The notes under the pieces: model-generated
Told to the model about the DNA's origin: nothing
Database searches by the model: none
What the model saw: the letters and a program-made list of their open reading frames with translations, nothing else
Assembly (NCBI GenBank): GCA_020639155.1
Contig: JACKHF010000001.1
Location: 930,001 to 994,000 of the forward strand
Length of the DNA stretch: 64,000 nucleotides
Direction of reading: 5' to 3'
Origin: Phycisphaeraceae bacterium
GTDB taxonomy: Bacteria > Planctomycetota > Phycisphaerae > Phycisphaerales > UBA1924
In this document: positions 36,666 to 45,630 of the stretch, piece by piece
How positions within the stretch are numbered: position 1 is the first letter of the stretch
How the letters are laid out: each line of letters begins with the position of its first letter
Translations under genes and position numbers: made by a program

Positions 36666-39530
36666 ATGAAGTACACACACCGGATGGTTTCGCTGATCGC
36701 GCTTGCCGGGCTCGCTGTGCCCGCGCTCGCTCAGCCGAAGAAGGATTTCCCCGACTTTAAGGATGTCGCGAAGGACTTCGAGAAGGTGATCTCGACGCGC
36801 GACGACAACTCGTTCTACACCGTGTGGGTGCGCGAAAAGGACGGGCAGATGCTGGCAGAACTCCCGCGCGGATGGTCCGGCCAGAAACACTTCTTTGCGA
36901 TGACTGTCGCGGCGGGCGAGGAGTTTGCCGGACTGCAGGGCGCCGACTTTGTTGTGCAGTGGAAACGCTTTGACAAGCGTCTCGCACTGATTCAGCCGAA
37001 CTTTGCAACGCGCACCAGTGGCGACACCGAGAGCCAGGACGCGGTCGATCTGATCTACACCGATCGCGTCATTCTCGATGTGCCGATCGAGTGCATGGGT
37101 CCGAACGGGCAGCCGGTGATCGACCTTGATGAGTTGCTCGTTGGTCGCATCACAACATTCTTCGGCGGCTCTGCTGGCGGCGCGAACTCGCGTCTTGCAA
37201 CGGTCTCCAAGGCAAAGAGCTTCCCGGAGAACACCGAGATTGCTGTCACGCTCCCCGTGCAGGGCGGACTCTTCAAGACATTCCATTACTCGCTGAGCCT
37301 GCTCAAGGGCACACCGGGATACAAGCCGCGCGTTGCTGACTCGCGCGTGGGGTTCTTCACAACAGACTATCGCGACCTTGGCGAGCTCGACTCACAGAAG
37401 CTGCACGTGCGCTACATCAACCGCTGGAATCTTGAGAAGCGCGACAAGAACCTGAAGATGTCGCCACCGAAGGAACCCATCGTGTACTACATCGACCACA
37501 CAGTGCCGGTGCGCTATCGCCGGTTTGTGCGCGAGGGTCTTGAGTACTGGAACAAGGCATTCGAGAATGTGGGTATCCTCAACGCGATCGAGGTTCGCCA
37601 GCAGGACAAGCTGACCGGCGCGTACATGGACATCGATCCGGAAGATCGTCGGTACAACTTTGTGCGCTGGGTAACGAACGAGACCGGTCTTGCGATTGGT
37701 CCGTCGCGCGCCAACCCATACACCGGTGAGATTCTTGATGCTGACGTGGTCGTCTCTGACGGCTGGGTGCGCGCATGGGAGTTTGAGTTCTCAGACATCA
37801 TGCCGAAGATCATGATGGAAGGGTTCTCGCCCGAGACATTAACGTGGCTCGACAAGAACCCACAGTGGGATCCGCGTTACCGTATGGCTTCGACAGATCA
37901 GCAGGAGCTGATGCTTGCGGAGCGTGCGCGTCGTGGCGTGTTACCTTATGGCGGTCACGCAATTGCAACAGCTATTGACACGGAGCTTTCGGCAAAGCTC
38001 AACGGCGGCGTGCTTGATCGTGGTTCAACACCATCAGGGTTCTGCCAGGCAGCAGTTGGCAAAGCCTTTGATATGTCGATCGCTCGCATGACCGAAGAGC
38101 TCGGACTGATCAACGATGACAAGGAAGGCGAAGTCGAGAAGATCGACGGCATGCCGGAAGACTTCCTCGGCCCACTGCTCGCCGATCTTATCGCACACGA
38201 AGTCGGACACACACTCGGTCTGCGCCACAACTTCAAGGCATCGGCGCTCTACTCGCTCGATGAGATCAACTCCGATGCTGTCAAGGGCAAGAAGGCGATG
38301 GCAGCATCTGTCATGGACTATCTGCCGACAAACTTCAATGTTGATGACACCGCGATCCAGGGCGATTATGCCATGATCGACATCGGCCCGTACGACATGT
38401 GGGCAATCGAATACGGCTACACATCGGATGAGAAATCGCTCGAAGAACTGCTCAAGCGCTCGAATGAGCCTGAGCTGCAGTTCGCAACCGACGAGGATAC
38501 ATCCGGTCCGGATCCGCTTGCTCGTCGATACGACTTCACAGCAGATCCGCTCGACTTTGCCAGATCGCAGATCAAGCACGCCGAACTCATGCGTGAGAAG
38601 CTGCTGTCTGACTTTGTGAAGGATGGCGAGCCGTGGACACGCGCACGTCGCGGCTATCAGATCACGCTGAACATGCAGGCACGCGCGTCGAGCCTGATGG
38701 CAAGCTGGGTTGGCGGTGCATTCGTGAATCGCGACAAGAAGGGTGACAATGGCGGTCGCACACCGATCACTGTTGTCGATCCCGACATCCAGCGCGCAGC
38801 ACTCAAGTTTGTCATGGAGCACACATTCCGCGATGACGCGTATGCGATCACACCGGATCTGCTCCAGCACATGACCGTTGAGAAGTGGTGGGACGACAAC
38901 AGCGCGTTGCAGGACTCTGCGTGGCCGATCCACGATCGTGTTGCAGCCGTTCAGGCGTCTACACTGACACAGCTTATGAACCCAACCACGATCCGTCGCG
39001 TGTACGACAATGAGTTCTTCACGCCGAGCGATCAGGACGCGCTGACTGTTCCCGAGTTGTTCTCAACTGTCAGTGGCGAGGTCTGGTCAGAACTTGACCA
39101 GTCACCACGGTCAAAGGTCTCCGATCGCAATCCGATGATCTCATCGCTCCGCCGCAACCTGCAGCGCGAGCTGACCGATCGTCTGATTGATCTCACGGGC
39201 CCGAACGGCATGCCCGGCTCTGCTGGCAAGCCCGTCTCCAATCTTGCGATGGTCGAACTGTCCAACATCCACGATCGCGTGGCAGCAATGCTCGACAAGC
39301 ACGGCAAGAATCTCGATTCGTACACCAGCGCTCACCTGCACGAGACAAAGACCCGCATTGAGCAGGTCAAGAACGCCGAGTACGTCTACAACCAGTCCGG
39401 CGGCGGCAGTCTCCCGTACTTCTTCTTTGGTGATCAGCCTCAGCAACAGGCCCAGCCTGTTGAGGTGAAGATCATCGAGGTGCCGGTGCCCTACGTGCCC
39501 GCGACATCGCCCGAAGGCGAAGCGAAGTAA
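36666..39530 (+). CDS. Exported zinc metalloprotease (DUF5117/metzincin-like)
   Basis: The product has 954 residues. A signal peptide (MVSLIALAGLAVPALAQP) precedes an N-terminal DUF5117-like beta region (about 40-330) and a metzincin-like catalytic domain. The zinc site is LIAHEVGHTLGLRHNFKAS (HExxHxxGxxH), followed by the Met-turn SVMDYLPTNF. A helical C-terminal region and a Pro/Glu-rich end (EVPVPYVPATSPEGEAK) follow. The family occurs in secreted or periplasmic proteins of Planctomycetes and Bacteroidetes. Substrates are unknown. ATG 36666 is the start of the signal peptide, with GGAG upstream. Confidence 0.9.
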   Translation: MKYTHRMVSLIALAGLAVPALAQPKKDFPDFKDVAKDFEKVISTRDDNSFYTVWVREKDGQMLAELPRGWSGQKHFFAMTVAAGEEFAGLQGADFVVQWKRFDKRLALIQPNFATRTSGDTESQDAVDLIYTDRVILDVPIECMGPNGQPVIDLDELLVGRITTFFGGSAGGANSRLATVSKAKSFPENTEIAVTLPVQGGLFKTFHYSLSLLKGTPGYKPRVADSRVGFFTTDYRDLGELDSQKLHVRYINRWNLEKRDKNLKMSPPKEPIVYYIDHTVPVRYRRFVREGLEYWNKAFENVGILNAIEVRQQDKLTGAYMDIDPEDRRYNFVRWVTNETGLAIGPSRANPYTGEILDADVVVSDGWVRAWEFEFSDIMPKIMMEGFSPETLTWLDKNPQWDPRYRMASTDQQELMLAERARRGVLPYGGHAIATAIDTELSAKLNGGVLDRGSTPSGFCQAAVGKAFDMSIARMTEELGLINDDKEGEVEKIDGMPEDFLGPLLADLIAHEVGHTLGLRHNFKASALYSLDEINSDAVKGKKAMAASVMDYLPTNFNVDDTAIQGDYAMIDIGPYDMWAIEYGYTSDEKSLEELLKRSNEPELQFATDEDTSGPDPLARRYDFTADPLDFARSQIKHAELMREKLLSDFVKDGEPWTRARRGYQITLNMQARASSLMASWVGGAFVNRDKKGDNGGRTPITVVDPDIQRAALKFVMEHTFRDDAYAITPDLLQHMTVEKWWDDNSALQDSAWPIHDRVAAVQASTLTQLMNPTTIRRVYDNEFFTPSDQDALTVPELFSTVSGEVWSELDQSPRSKVSDRNPMISSLRRNLQRELTDRLIDLTGPNGMPGSAGKPVSNLAMVELSNIHDRVAAMLDKHGKNLDSYTSAHLHETKTRIEQVKNAEYVYNQSGGGSLPYFFFGDQPQQQAQPVEVKIIEVPVPYVPATSPEGEAK

Positions 39531-39560
39531 CGCAGACACACGCATCTGATGTGTAGCACC

Positions 39561-39591
39561 AAAGCCCGGGGATGTGATCCCTGGGCTTTTT
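39561..39591 (+). terminator. Terminator hairpin (GATTGCAATC family, loop variant)
   Basis: AAAGCCCGGGGAT pairs with ATCCCTGGGCTTT (13 bp with one G-U) around GTG, followed by TTT. It lies 30 bp after the metalloprotease stop. Confidence 0.88.
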
Positions 39592-39612
39592 CGTGCGCGA
39601 TCGGTTGTCTTC

Positions 39613-40623
39613 TCACCGACGAACTGCTTCAGCCTGCTTTGCACTGCGCCGTCTGCGCCACCAGCGCCTGAAGTTTCGAGACCACCGTTGATGATGGAAG
39701 TATGCGGTGAACAGAGAAGAAGTCAGAACACTGCCTCCAAGCGCTATCGGCATCAACTCGTCGGTAAGCTCTGGGGGCGCAACATACTCACTCGGATATC
39801 GCAACTCCAAGCCATATAGCGCGCCATACAGAATACCGGCGCAGATTGAGAAGCTCAGAGATATCAGATAGAGAAATGCTTTGTCGTGTTGTTTCCGCTT
39901 TGCTGTTGCTGCCGTATCAACCGCATCCTGCAGCACCGGGATCAACCCGGCTCTCGACTGACCCTGATTCCGAACTTTCGGCCCCTTCCATGGCAGCACG
40001 CGCCCATCAGGTGTAACGAGACCATTTGAAGTGTATCGAGACGGTGAGGGTGGCTGTTGCAGCTTGCGCCGAGTAACTTTCACATCGAGAAACTCCAGCG
40101 CTGCACCAAATACACTAAACGTAACGAGTACCAGCAGTGCTCTCCACCATGTATGGTTAGCGATGCAGAGTCCAGCAACCACTAACCCTACCATTGTGGA
40201 TATCACAATTAAACCACCGTGCGGAGGCCGCTGCACAACCGGGTGATCTAGAAGATTCAATGTCCCGTTGCGCATAGCGTTGATGTGTGCTCTGGCATGG
40301 AGTTTCAGGCTCAAATGACGATATCGCGATTTCTCAAGCTCACATACGATGACCGCGCCATCGCACACCGCCACCACTCCTTCGTTCGACAGCACCAGAT
40401 AACTTGTTATGTCTGTACGCACCGCAAGCATCAACCACGGTATTCGAAGCTCACGCGATTCGTCACCAAGCCTTGCATGCCAGCTTGTTATTCGCAGTCC
40501 TCGCCATGTGGGGACAGATGGAAGCCGAACGATCGGCCGTTCCCATAGCTGGGATCGATCGTCTTCGCCTGCCTCAAACCATCCGGTTGGCACACCCTGA
40601 ATCACATCACACCGCTTTCTCAT
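39613..40623 (-). CDS. Hypothetical membrane protein (tandem copy 2)
   Basis: The product has 336 residues from ATG 40623. About four transmembrane helices fall into two pairs (about 135-175 and 265-320), with a soluble N-terminal domain (WRGLRITSWHARLG; RIPWLMLAVRTDITSYLVLS). It ends in a strongly basic run (RRWWRRRR). It is a diverged paralogue of the gene directly upstream: WLMLAVRTD... matches WLMLGLHPS..., and both have ARAH/RRAHxNAxRxGTL. The 5' end overlaps the 3' end of that gene by 17 bp. The family is unknown to me. Confidence 0.62.
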   Translation of the reverse strand: MRKRCDVIQGVPTGWFEAGEDDRSQLWERPIVRLPSVPTWRGLRITSWHARLGDESRELRIPWLMLAVRTDITSYLVLSNEGVVAVCDGAVIVCELEKSRYRHLSLKLHARAHINAMRNGTLNLLDHPVVQRPPHGGLIVISTMVGLVVAGLCIANHTWWRALLVLVTFSVFGAALEFLDVKVTRRKLQQPPSPSRYTSNGLVTPDGRVLPWKGPKVRNQGQSRAGLIPVLQDAVDTAATAKRKQHDKAFLYLISLSFSICAGILYGALYGLELRYPSEYVAPPELTDELMPIALGGSVLTSSLFTAYFHHQRWSRNFRRWWRRRRSAKQAEAVRR

Positions 40624-41674
40624 CATTCGATGATCGATCAAGTCGCGATGCGTGCATGCGCTGCCATCGCAAAACATCACGCGTCCAGCGCTCGCTCCAT
40701 ACCGAAACCTGGATCAATGTTCCAAGCCCCAGCATAAAGCACACAAATACGAATAGTGCGCGCGCGACAATATGCCACGGCATGTGCTGGAACCTCGGAT
40801 TCATCGAAATCAGATACGCTGCAGCGAGCACGCTGGGCACGCCAACAAAGATTCCGAGTCCACACAACACCCACATACGCGTTGCCTGCCACTGAGTCGT
40901 CCGGCGTTTGCGAAGTCCGTGGTGCTCCAGTGCGATGGGCACAATAAACGACCGCATGGTGCCGTGAATTCGATCGCGCCTCCCATCACAAACTCTCGGA
41001 AGCCTTGCATTGTCCACTGACAATCTCACCGCGCTCCAGAGGAATGTCTCGCCGCTCGAAAGTGCGATGCCATCTGATGTGTATAACACGGGCAGCGCAT
41101 CACTACTTCCGACCGAACGCGCCTTTGCAAACACTGTGAGGATAAGCAGTGCCGGGTACCACCCAAGTACCAGAACAATGTATGGTGTAAATGCTGTTGC
41201 TCCAAGCACGCACCATAGAGCACCGAAGAACACAAACAACCAGAACACGAGTCGGGTATTTCGTACGTCACATTCCTGATCCCGCCTGAACGCATCAACC
41301 AGAAGGAGCGTGCCATCGCGGATTGCGTTGCGATGCGCACGCCTGTGCAACTGGCGCGCGATGCCTTGATACGCTTCATCGACCTGCAGCACAACGAGCT
41401 TGTCATCCTGTTGCCCCCGAATCCCATCCTGCGACACCACAATGTAACCGCCCACCGATGGATGAAGTCCCAGCATCAGCCATGGCACAAGCACCGAACC
41501 GGTTGCTTCGTTGTTGTCTACGTTTCCGAAATCGCTTTGTGGCCAGGTAGGAATAAAAATCCCGTGCCACGCCGGCTCAGCTCGGAATGTCACTGCCTTC
41601 GCCCGCCTAAAGCCATGCCTTGGCATTTCGTTGGCATGATTGAACCACGTCGTCGTATCAATAGAGGCTTGCAT
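40607..41674 (-). CDS. Hypothetical membrane protein (tandem copy 1)
   Basis: The product has 355 residues, built like the downstream copy: soluble N-terminal domain (PWLMLGLHPSVGGYIVVSQD), the shared motif LHRRAHRNAIRDGTLLLVD, then hydrophobic pairs (about 175-210 and 285-335) and a basic C-terminus. It is the first gene of the tandem pair. No conserved catalytic residues were recognised. Confidence 0.62.
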   Translation of the reverse strand: MQASIDTTTWFNHANEMPRHGFRRAKAVTFRAEPAWHGIFIPTWPQSDFGNVDNNEATGSVLVPWLMLGLHPSVGGYIVVSQDGIRGQQDDKLVVLQVDEAYQGIARQLHRRAHRNAIRDGTLLLVDAFRRDQECDVRNTRLVFWLFVFFGALWCVLGATAFTPYIVLVLGWYPALLILTVFAKARSVGSSDALPVLYTSDGIALSSGETFLWSAVRLSVDNARLPRVCDGRRDRIHGTMRSFIVPIALEHHGLRKRRTTQWQATRMWVLCGLGIFVGVPSVLAAAYLISMNPRFQHMPWHIVARALFVFVCFMLGLGTLIQVSVWSERWTRDVLRWQRMHASRLDRSSNDEKAV

Positions 41675-41716
41675 CAGTATTCAACATGATATTCGGATAA
41701 CCAGTCGCCTGGTTTT

Positions 41717-43159
41717 TCACTGTTGCCCAGCGCTCTGCGTGACCGGCAACAGCACCATGTCGTAGATCTGAGAACTGGTCTCGGTGACGCTGATCGCGAT
41801 AGACGCGGATTCGTACCCTTCAGCAGCAAAGTCGAGCACGTGCTCGCCAGGCGGGAGCACCATGTGATATCTGCCGTACTGCCCACCGGAACGGGCTGTC
41901 TCGCCATGCTCGTATCCAGCATTCGGCAATGCAATCGTCGCGTTGATCGGGTTGAGTGTCACCGCGTCGTACACGCGGCCTGAGATTGAGATCGGACGAT
42001 GCAGCATCGTCAGCAGTCCGGGAAACACGCTCTTGGCATTCCCAACCGCTTCAGGAAATGGTGGATTGAACGATCGTCCAATTTCCCAGAGTGCCGCGTA
42101 CGACCCGTTGTGGCTCATGTGGTAATGGATGTTTCCTGCGAGACAACACGACGTGCGATGGCGTCCCTCCATGCCGGAGTTCTCGCTCAGCCTGATCGCC
42201 TCCCGCTGATAAAAATCCTTCAACGGGAACGCCCAGCATCCATACCCGAACCGCACCTCACCAGCGAACGCGTGCAGGTCCGCAACCTTTGCAAAGCACT
42301 CAGCTTCTGCGAACGCGAGCATGGTTTGCGTTTCGGGTTCGCTTGCTGCGCTTGGACCAACATACGTCTCGGACTTGGCGCGATTCGAACCTGCGCACGC
42401 CTCACCCCAGCCGAACGGATAGTTGCGATTCAAATCAACGCCGAATGTGCCGTCGCCGTTGTCGCGCCGATTCTTTCGCCACATCCGATCCTCTGTGCAT
42501 GCGTAGTGATACCCATCCGGATTCCACATCGGCGCAATCCATATCTCATGATTGTTGACAATGTTTGTAATCGAAGGATCAGCGTTGTAAAAGCTTGTAA
42601 GCTGATCGATCGCTTCGAGCGCGCTCATCACAGCGGGAAGCTCGCGCGCGTGATGGTTCGCAACGATCAGGACAGCTGGCTCGTTCTCGCTCACGGATGG
42701 GTTGTCAGAAATCTTCACAGCAAAGAGATGACGCCCCTCGTGTGTTGCAGGGGTGCCCAGACGCTCTGTCAGATCGACGTATCTGCATATCTCGGGATGT
42801 GTTTCAGCAGCCTTGAGCATGCGCTCGTACACACCCTCAAGATCGGGGTAGCCATCAGGCAGCGCAGGCTTTGGCGCTATAGTTACTTCGAGTTGTGCGC
42901 TAGGGGATTGCTGTTCAGGCTGAGCATCGGTTGGGTTGTCAGGAACGGGGCTGGTAGGGATTGGCTGCTCGGGTTGGGAAGGTTGAACTTCAGGCTGATT
43001 CGAGCCCTCCTTCACATTCGGTATGTTCTGCAGGTGCTGGTACCACACGGCCCACGCCGATGCATGACTGACCTGAGCAGCAACGGGCGAGGCTCCCCCA
43101 CAGCATGCAATAACTCCTGCACACACACGAACCCACCAGAGATGTTTCCACGTGCCCAT
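41717..43159 (-). CDS. Secreted M14 carboxypeptidase with regulatory-like C-terminal domain
   Basis: The product has 480 residues from ATG 43159, which has AAGGGG about 6 bases ahead. A signal peptide (VRVCAGVIACCGGASPVAAQ) is followed by a Pro/Gln-rich linker (about 55-95) and an M14 domain (about 100-380). Zinc ligands are in NHHARELPAVMS and ADLHAFAGEV; substrate Arg is in DLNRNYPFGW; catalytic Glu is in ALWEIGRSF. The C-terminal domain (ISISGRVYDAVTLNPINATI) is the transthyretin-like domain of carboxypeptidase D/E-type enzymes. Unlike the M14 protein at 12167 it has no dockerin tail. Confidence 0.9.
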   Translation of the reverse strand: MGTWKHLWWVRVCAGVIACCGGASPVAAQVSHASAWAVWYQHLQNIPNVKEGSNQPEVQPSQPEQPIPTSPVPDNPTDAQPEQQSPSAQLEVTIAPKPALPDGYPDLEGVYERMLKAAETHPEICRYVDLTERLGTPATHEGRHLFAVKISDNPSVSENEPAVLIVANHHARELPAVMSALEAIDQLTSFYNADPSITNIVNNHEIWIAPMWNPDGYHYACTEDRMWRKNRRDNGDGTFGVDLNRNYPFGWGEACAGSNRAKSETYVGPSAASEPETQTMLAFAEAECFAKVADLHAFAGEVRFGYGCWAFPLKDFYQREAIRLSENSGMEGRHRTSCCLAGNIHYHMSHNGSYAALWEIGRSFNPPFPEAVGNAKSVFPGLLTMLHRPISISGRVYDAVTLNPINATIALPNAGYEHGETARSGGQYGRYHMVLPPGEHVLDFAAEGYESASIAISVTETSSQIYDMVLLPVTQSAGQQ

Positions 43160-43780
43160 TGAGCACCCCTTCATTGACTGGCAGTATTCTTCATGCATCG
43201 GCTTGCGCAACGGGCAAGCCGGTCGAAACACAAACCACTTTGTTCTCGGTCGTACAGTGCAGATACCATCATACCCGAAGTGAGCGATTCGCCCGATCCC
43301 GGTATTCCATCCACTTCTCAATAGGCCCCAAGAATGACAACAAGAGGCAAAGACAGCTGGGACAGAACGATTCCACGGAGTTTTGTCATCAAGTGAATAA
43401 GTTGTGGAAAAAATATAAAGACATTTGTTCACAATGTGGAAAAATGGCAATAACTTCGTTGAAATCGACCACACTAGAGGGTTTTTGGGCTCTTTCAGAC
43501 ATGGTGAAGCAACGACAAAGCCACAGTAATGGGGGTGTGAAAAAACAGTGGAAGGCACAAACAGATCTTCCACTTTATCCGACAATCTATCCGCTCTTTG
43601 TGTGTTTCCTGCACAAGGAACCGGCAGGCAGCGCGATACGGCTTTTCATTCAGGTTAACCTGAAGCGGATCCCGCGTTGAAATCGCGAACTTCCAACCCC
43701 CAAAGCCTAAACTTTGCGTTCCACCGTGTCATCCTGACCGCAAAGCCGAGCCGCACGTGGCTCTGGGAGATGTTGATTCC
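43160..43780. other. AT-richer divergent intergenic region with repeated TGTGGAAAAA motifs
   Basis: 620 bp between divergent genes. TGTGGAAAAA occurs at 43403-43412 and 43435-43444, 32 bp apart, and a relative TGTGAAAAAA at 43536-43545. A 173-codon open frame here has no recognisable protein character and was rejected. Promoters of the peptidase gene and of secG should lie here. Confidence 0.5.
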
Positions 43781-44467
43781 ATGTCTATCGTGACGCAATG
43801 TACTGCGCTGAGTCTGGCTGTTTTCCCAACCTGGATGGTTGGCGGGCTTATCGCCCTGCTGGTAGCCATCTGCCTGCTGCTCATTATGACGGTGCTCATC
43901 CAGCGCCCGTCCGGGGGCGGTCTTTCAGGTGCGTTCGGCGGCGGCGGCGGATCCGGGCAGACCGCGTTTGGTGCAAAAACCGGCGATGCGCTCACATGGG
44001 CCACTGTCATCATGTTTGCGTTGTTCCTGACATTCGCAGGCGTGCTGAATATCGGTATGGCGGATGACACGCCGCAAACGCAGCAGACAGCGCAAGACCC
44101 AACAAATCCTGAGAACAGCGCACCGCTTGATCTCGATCTTGGACAACCACCTACAACAGAAGATACCACCGGATCCACTGATCCAAACACACCTAGCGAG
44201 AACGCTGGCAACCCAGCGGAACAACCACCTGAACAGCAGCCTACGGAGCAGCAGGGCGAGCAGCCAACATCAACACCTACAGGGAATCCCGAAGCACCAA
44301 CCAACGACCCCAACACACCAACGACAGATCCAGCGACAGACCCCACGACACTTCCGGCAACTCTCCCTCCAACACAGCCGCAGCCTGATCCTGCAGTTCC
44401 TCCGTCAAATACCCCGACCGAGCCGCCCGCTGGCGGGTCAACTGGTGGCGGAGACCTGCGCTTATGA
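43781..44467 (+). CDS. secG: Preprotein translocase subunit SecG with long disordered tail
   Basis: The product has 228 residues. The first 95 are typical SecG: two transmembrane helices (GLIALLVAICLLLIMTVLIQ and TVIMFALFLTFAGVLN) joined by the Gly-rich loop RPSGGGLSGAFGGGGGSGQT. The remaining 130 residues are Pro/Thr/Gln/Asn-rich and surely disordered, a large addition to a family usually 70-120 residues long. SecG assists SecYE in protein export. GGGAGA stands 8 bases before ATG 43781. The last four bases overlap the yicC start (ATGA). Confidence 0.9.
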   Translation: MSIVTQCTALSLAVFPTWMVGGLIALLVAICLLLIMTVLIQRPSGGGLSGAFGGGGGSGQTAFGAKTGDALTWATVIMFALFLTFAGVLNIGMADDTPQTQQTAQDPTNPENSAPLDLDLGQPPTTEDTTGSTDPNTPSENAGNPAEQPPEQQPTEQQGEQPTSTPTGNPEAPTNDPNTPTTDPATDPTTLPATLPPTQPQPDPAVPPSNTPTEPPAGGSTGGGDLRL

Positions 44468-45369
44468 TCCAGTCGATGACCGGGTTCGGCGCAGCCAGCG
44501 TGGACAACGAGGGCGCGCACGTCACGATCGAGATTCGCTCGGTCAACTCCAAGTTTTTGAAGATTAACCTGAGATTGCCCGAGGACCTTGCAAGCGCAGA
44601 ACCCGAGCTTGAGCAGGTAATCCGCGCACGTATCAGTCGTGGCACGCTGACTGTGCGAGCAATGTGCAGCGCACTTGCAGCGGATGCTGCGCACATGGTC
44701 AATGAAGCCGCGCTGAAGCGATACATCGATCATTTGCACACTGTGATGAGGCAGTATCCCGACAACACGATGGGGCAAACATCGATGGACATGAGCGGGA
44801 TGCTTCGTTTGCCGGGCGTACTTGTGCCACCGGACGCCGAGGGTGTCATACCCGACGCGCTGCGCGATGCTTCGAAGCAGGCCCTTGAGAAGGCGATTGA
44901 TGCAATGATCGAGATGCGCGCCCGCGAGGGCAGTGCAATGGCGAACGAACTGCTGTCCCAGATCAACGTGGTCCGCACAAATCTTGAAACCATCAAAGCC
45001 AGCGCCCCCAACGCGACACTTGAGTTTGAAACGCGCCTGATGGCACGCATCGAGAAGCTGCTGGAACGTGCTGGCGTGAAGGGCGCTGAACCCGCTGACA
45101 TCGTGCGAGAGGTCGCAAGCTATGCAGAGCGTGTTGACATCAACGAGGAGATATCGCGCCTGTCAACGCATCTTGACCATTTCGAAACCCTCCTGAAAGA
45201 CAACGGCGCAAAGCCGGTGGGCAGAACGCTCGACTTCCTCAGCCAGGAGATGCTTCGCGAAGCGAACACGATTGGGTCAAAGTCGCCCGATGCTGCGCTC
45301 GCCCACGCGGTTGTCGAGATCAAGGGCGCGATCGATCGCATCAAGGAGATGGTGCAGAACATCGAGTAG
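44464..45369 (+). CDS. yicC: YicC-family endoribonuclease
   Basis: The product has 301 residues. The opening IQSMTGFGAASVDNEG and SVNSKFLKINLRLPE are the YicC-N signature, and the end DFLSQEMLREANTIGSKSPD with VVEIKGAIDRIKEMVQNIE is the conserved DUF1732 C-terminus. E. coli YicC is an endoribonuclease acting on small RNAs. The gene is translationally coupled to secG through a 4-bp overlap. A candidate small RNA lies 260 bp downstream. Confidence 0.95.
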   Translation: MIQSMTGFGAASVDNEGAHVTIEIRSVNSKFLKINLRLPEDLASAEPELEQVIRARISRGTLTVRAMCSALAADAAHMVNEAALKRYIDHLHTVMRQYPDNTMGQTSMDMSGMLRLPGVLVPPDAEGVIPDALRDASKQALEKAIDAMIEMRAREGSAMANELLSQINVVRTNLETIKASAPNATLEFETRLMARIEKLLERAGVKGAEPADIVREVASYAERVDINEEISRLSTHLDHFETLLKDNGAKPVGRTLDFLSQEMLREANTIGSKSPDAALAHAVVEIKGAIDRIKEMVQNIE

Positions 45370-45468
45370 CGTGGCGTGGGAAGGAAGTACACGAACCCAG
45401 CAGTTTCCGTCATTGATCTGCGTCTCCAAATCCTGCACGTGGAAACACACGAAACTGATTGAGCGCGC

Positions 45469-45493
45469 TGTTTTTCACATCATGTGGAAAACA
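45469..45493. promoter_or_regulatory. Candidate operator dyad (TGTGGAAAA type)
   Basis: TGTTTTTCACAT and ATGTGGAAAACA form 12-base inverted arms with one mismatch around a single C. The one-base centre argues for a DNA-binding site, not an RNA hairpin. It lies about 100 bp after yicC and some 130-160 bp before the small-RNA candidate. Confidence 0.4.
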
Positions 45494-45630
45494 CATCCGT
45501 GCGTGGCAACACACGTTCTTTTTGGACCTTTGCGTCCGTGTAACCTCTGACAAACCAGAAACTTGCAAAAACGCGGGCTGTAGACAGAATGGGTCTTCGC
45601 GCCGAAGCGAACCTCGGGTACACTGGCGGC

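Noticed and set aside
42383..42402. tRNA-like GGTTCGAATC on the - strand
   Set aside because: The flanking arms do not pair and no acceptor stem or anticodon arm exists; it lies inside a coding gene.
41999..43162. 387-codon open frame opposite the second M14 peptidase
   Set aside because: Antisense of an enzyme whose active-site motifs are all in place on the other strand.
43380..43560. Replication origin at the TGTGGAAAAA cluster
   Set aside because: Only two or three DnaA-box-like words, no dnaA/dnaN/gidA nearby, and no way to compute skew here. Reported only as a motif cluster.
43159..43680. 173-codon open frame in the intergenic region before secG
   Set aside because: No domain, no Shine-Dalgarno, composition follows the AT-rich intergenic DNA.
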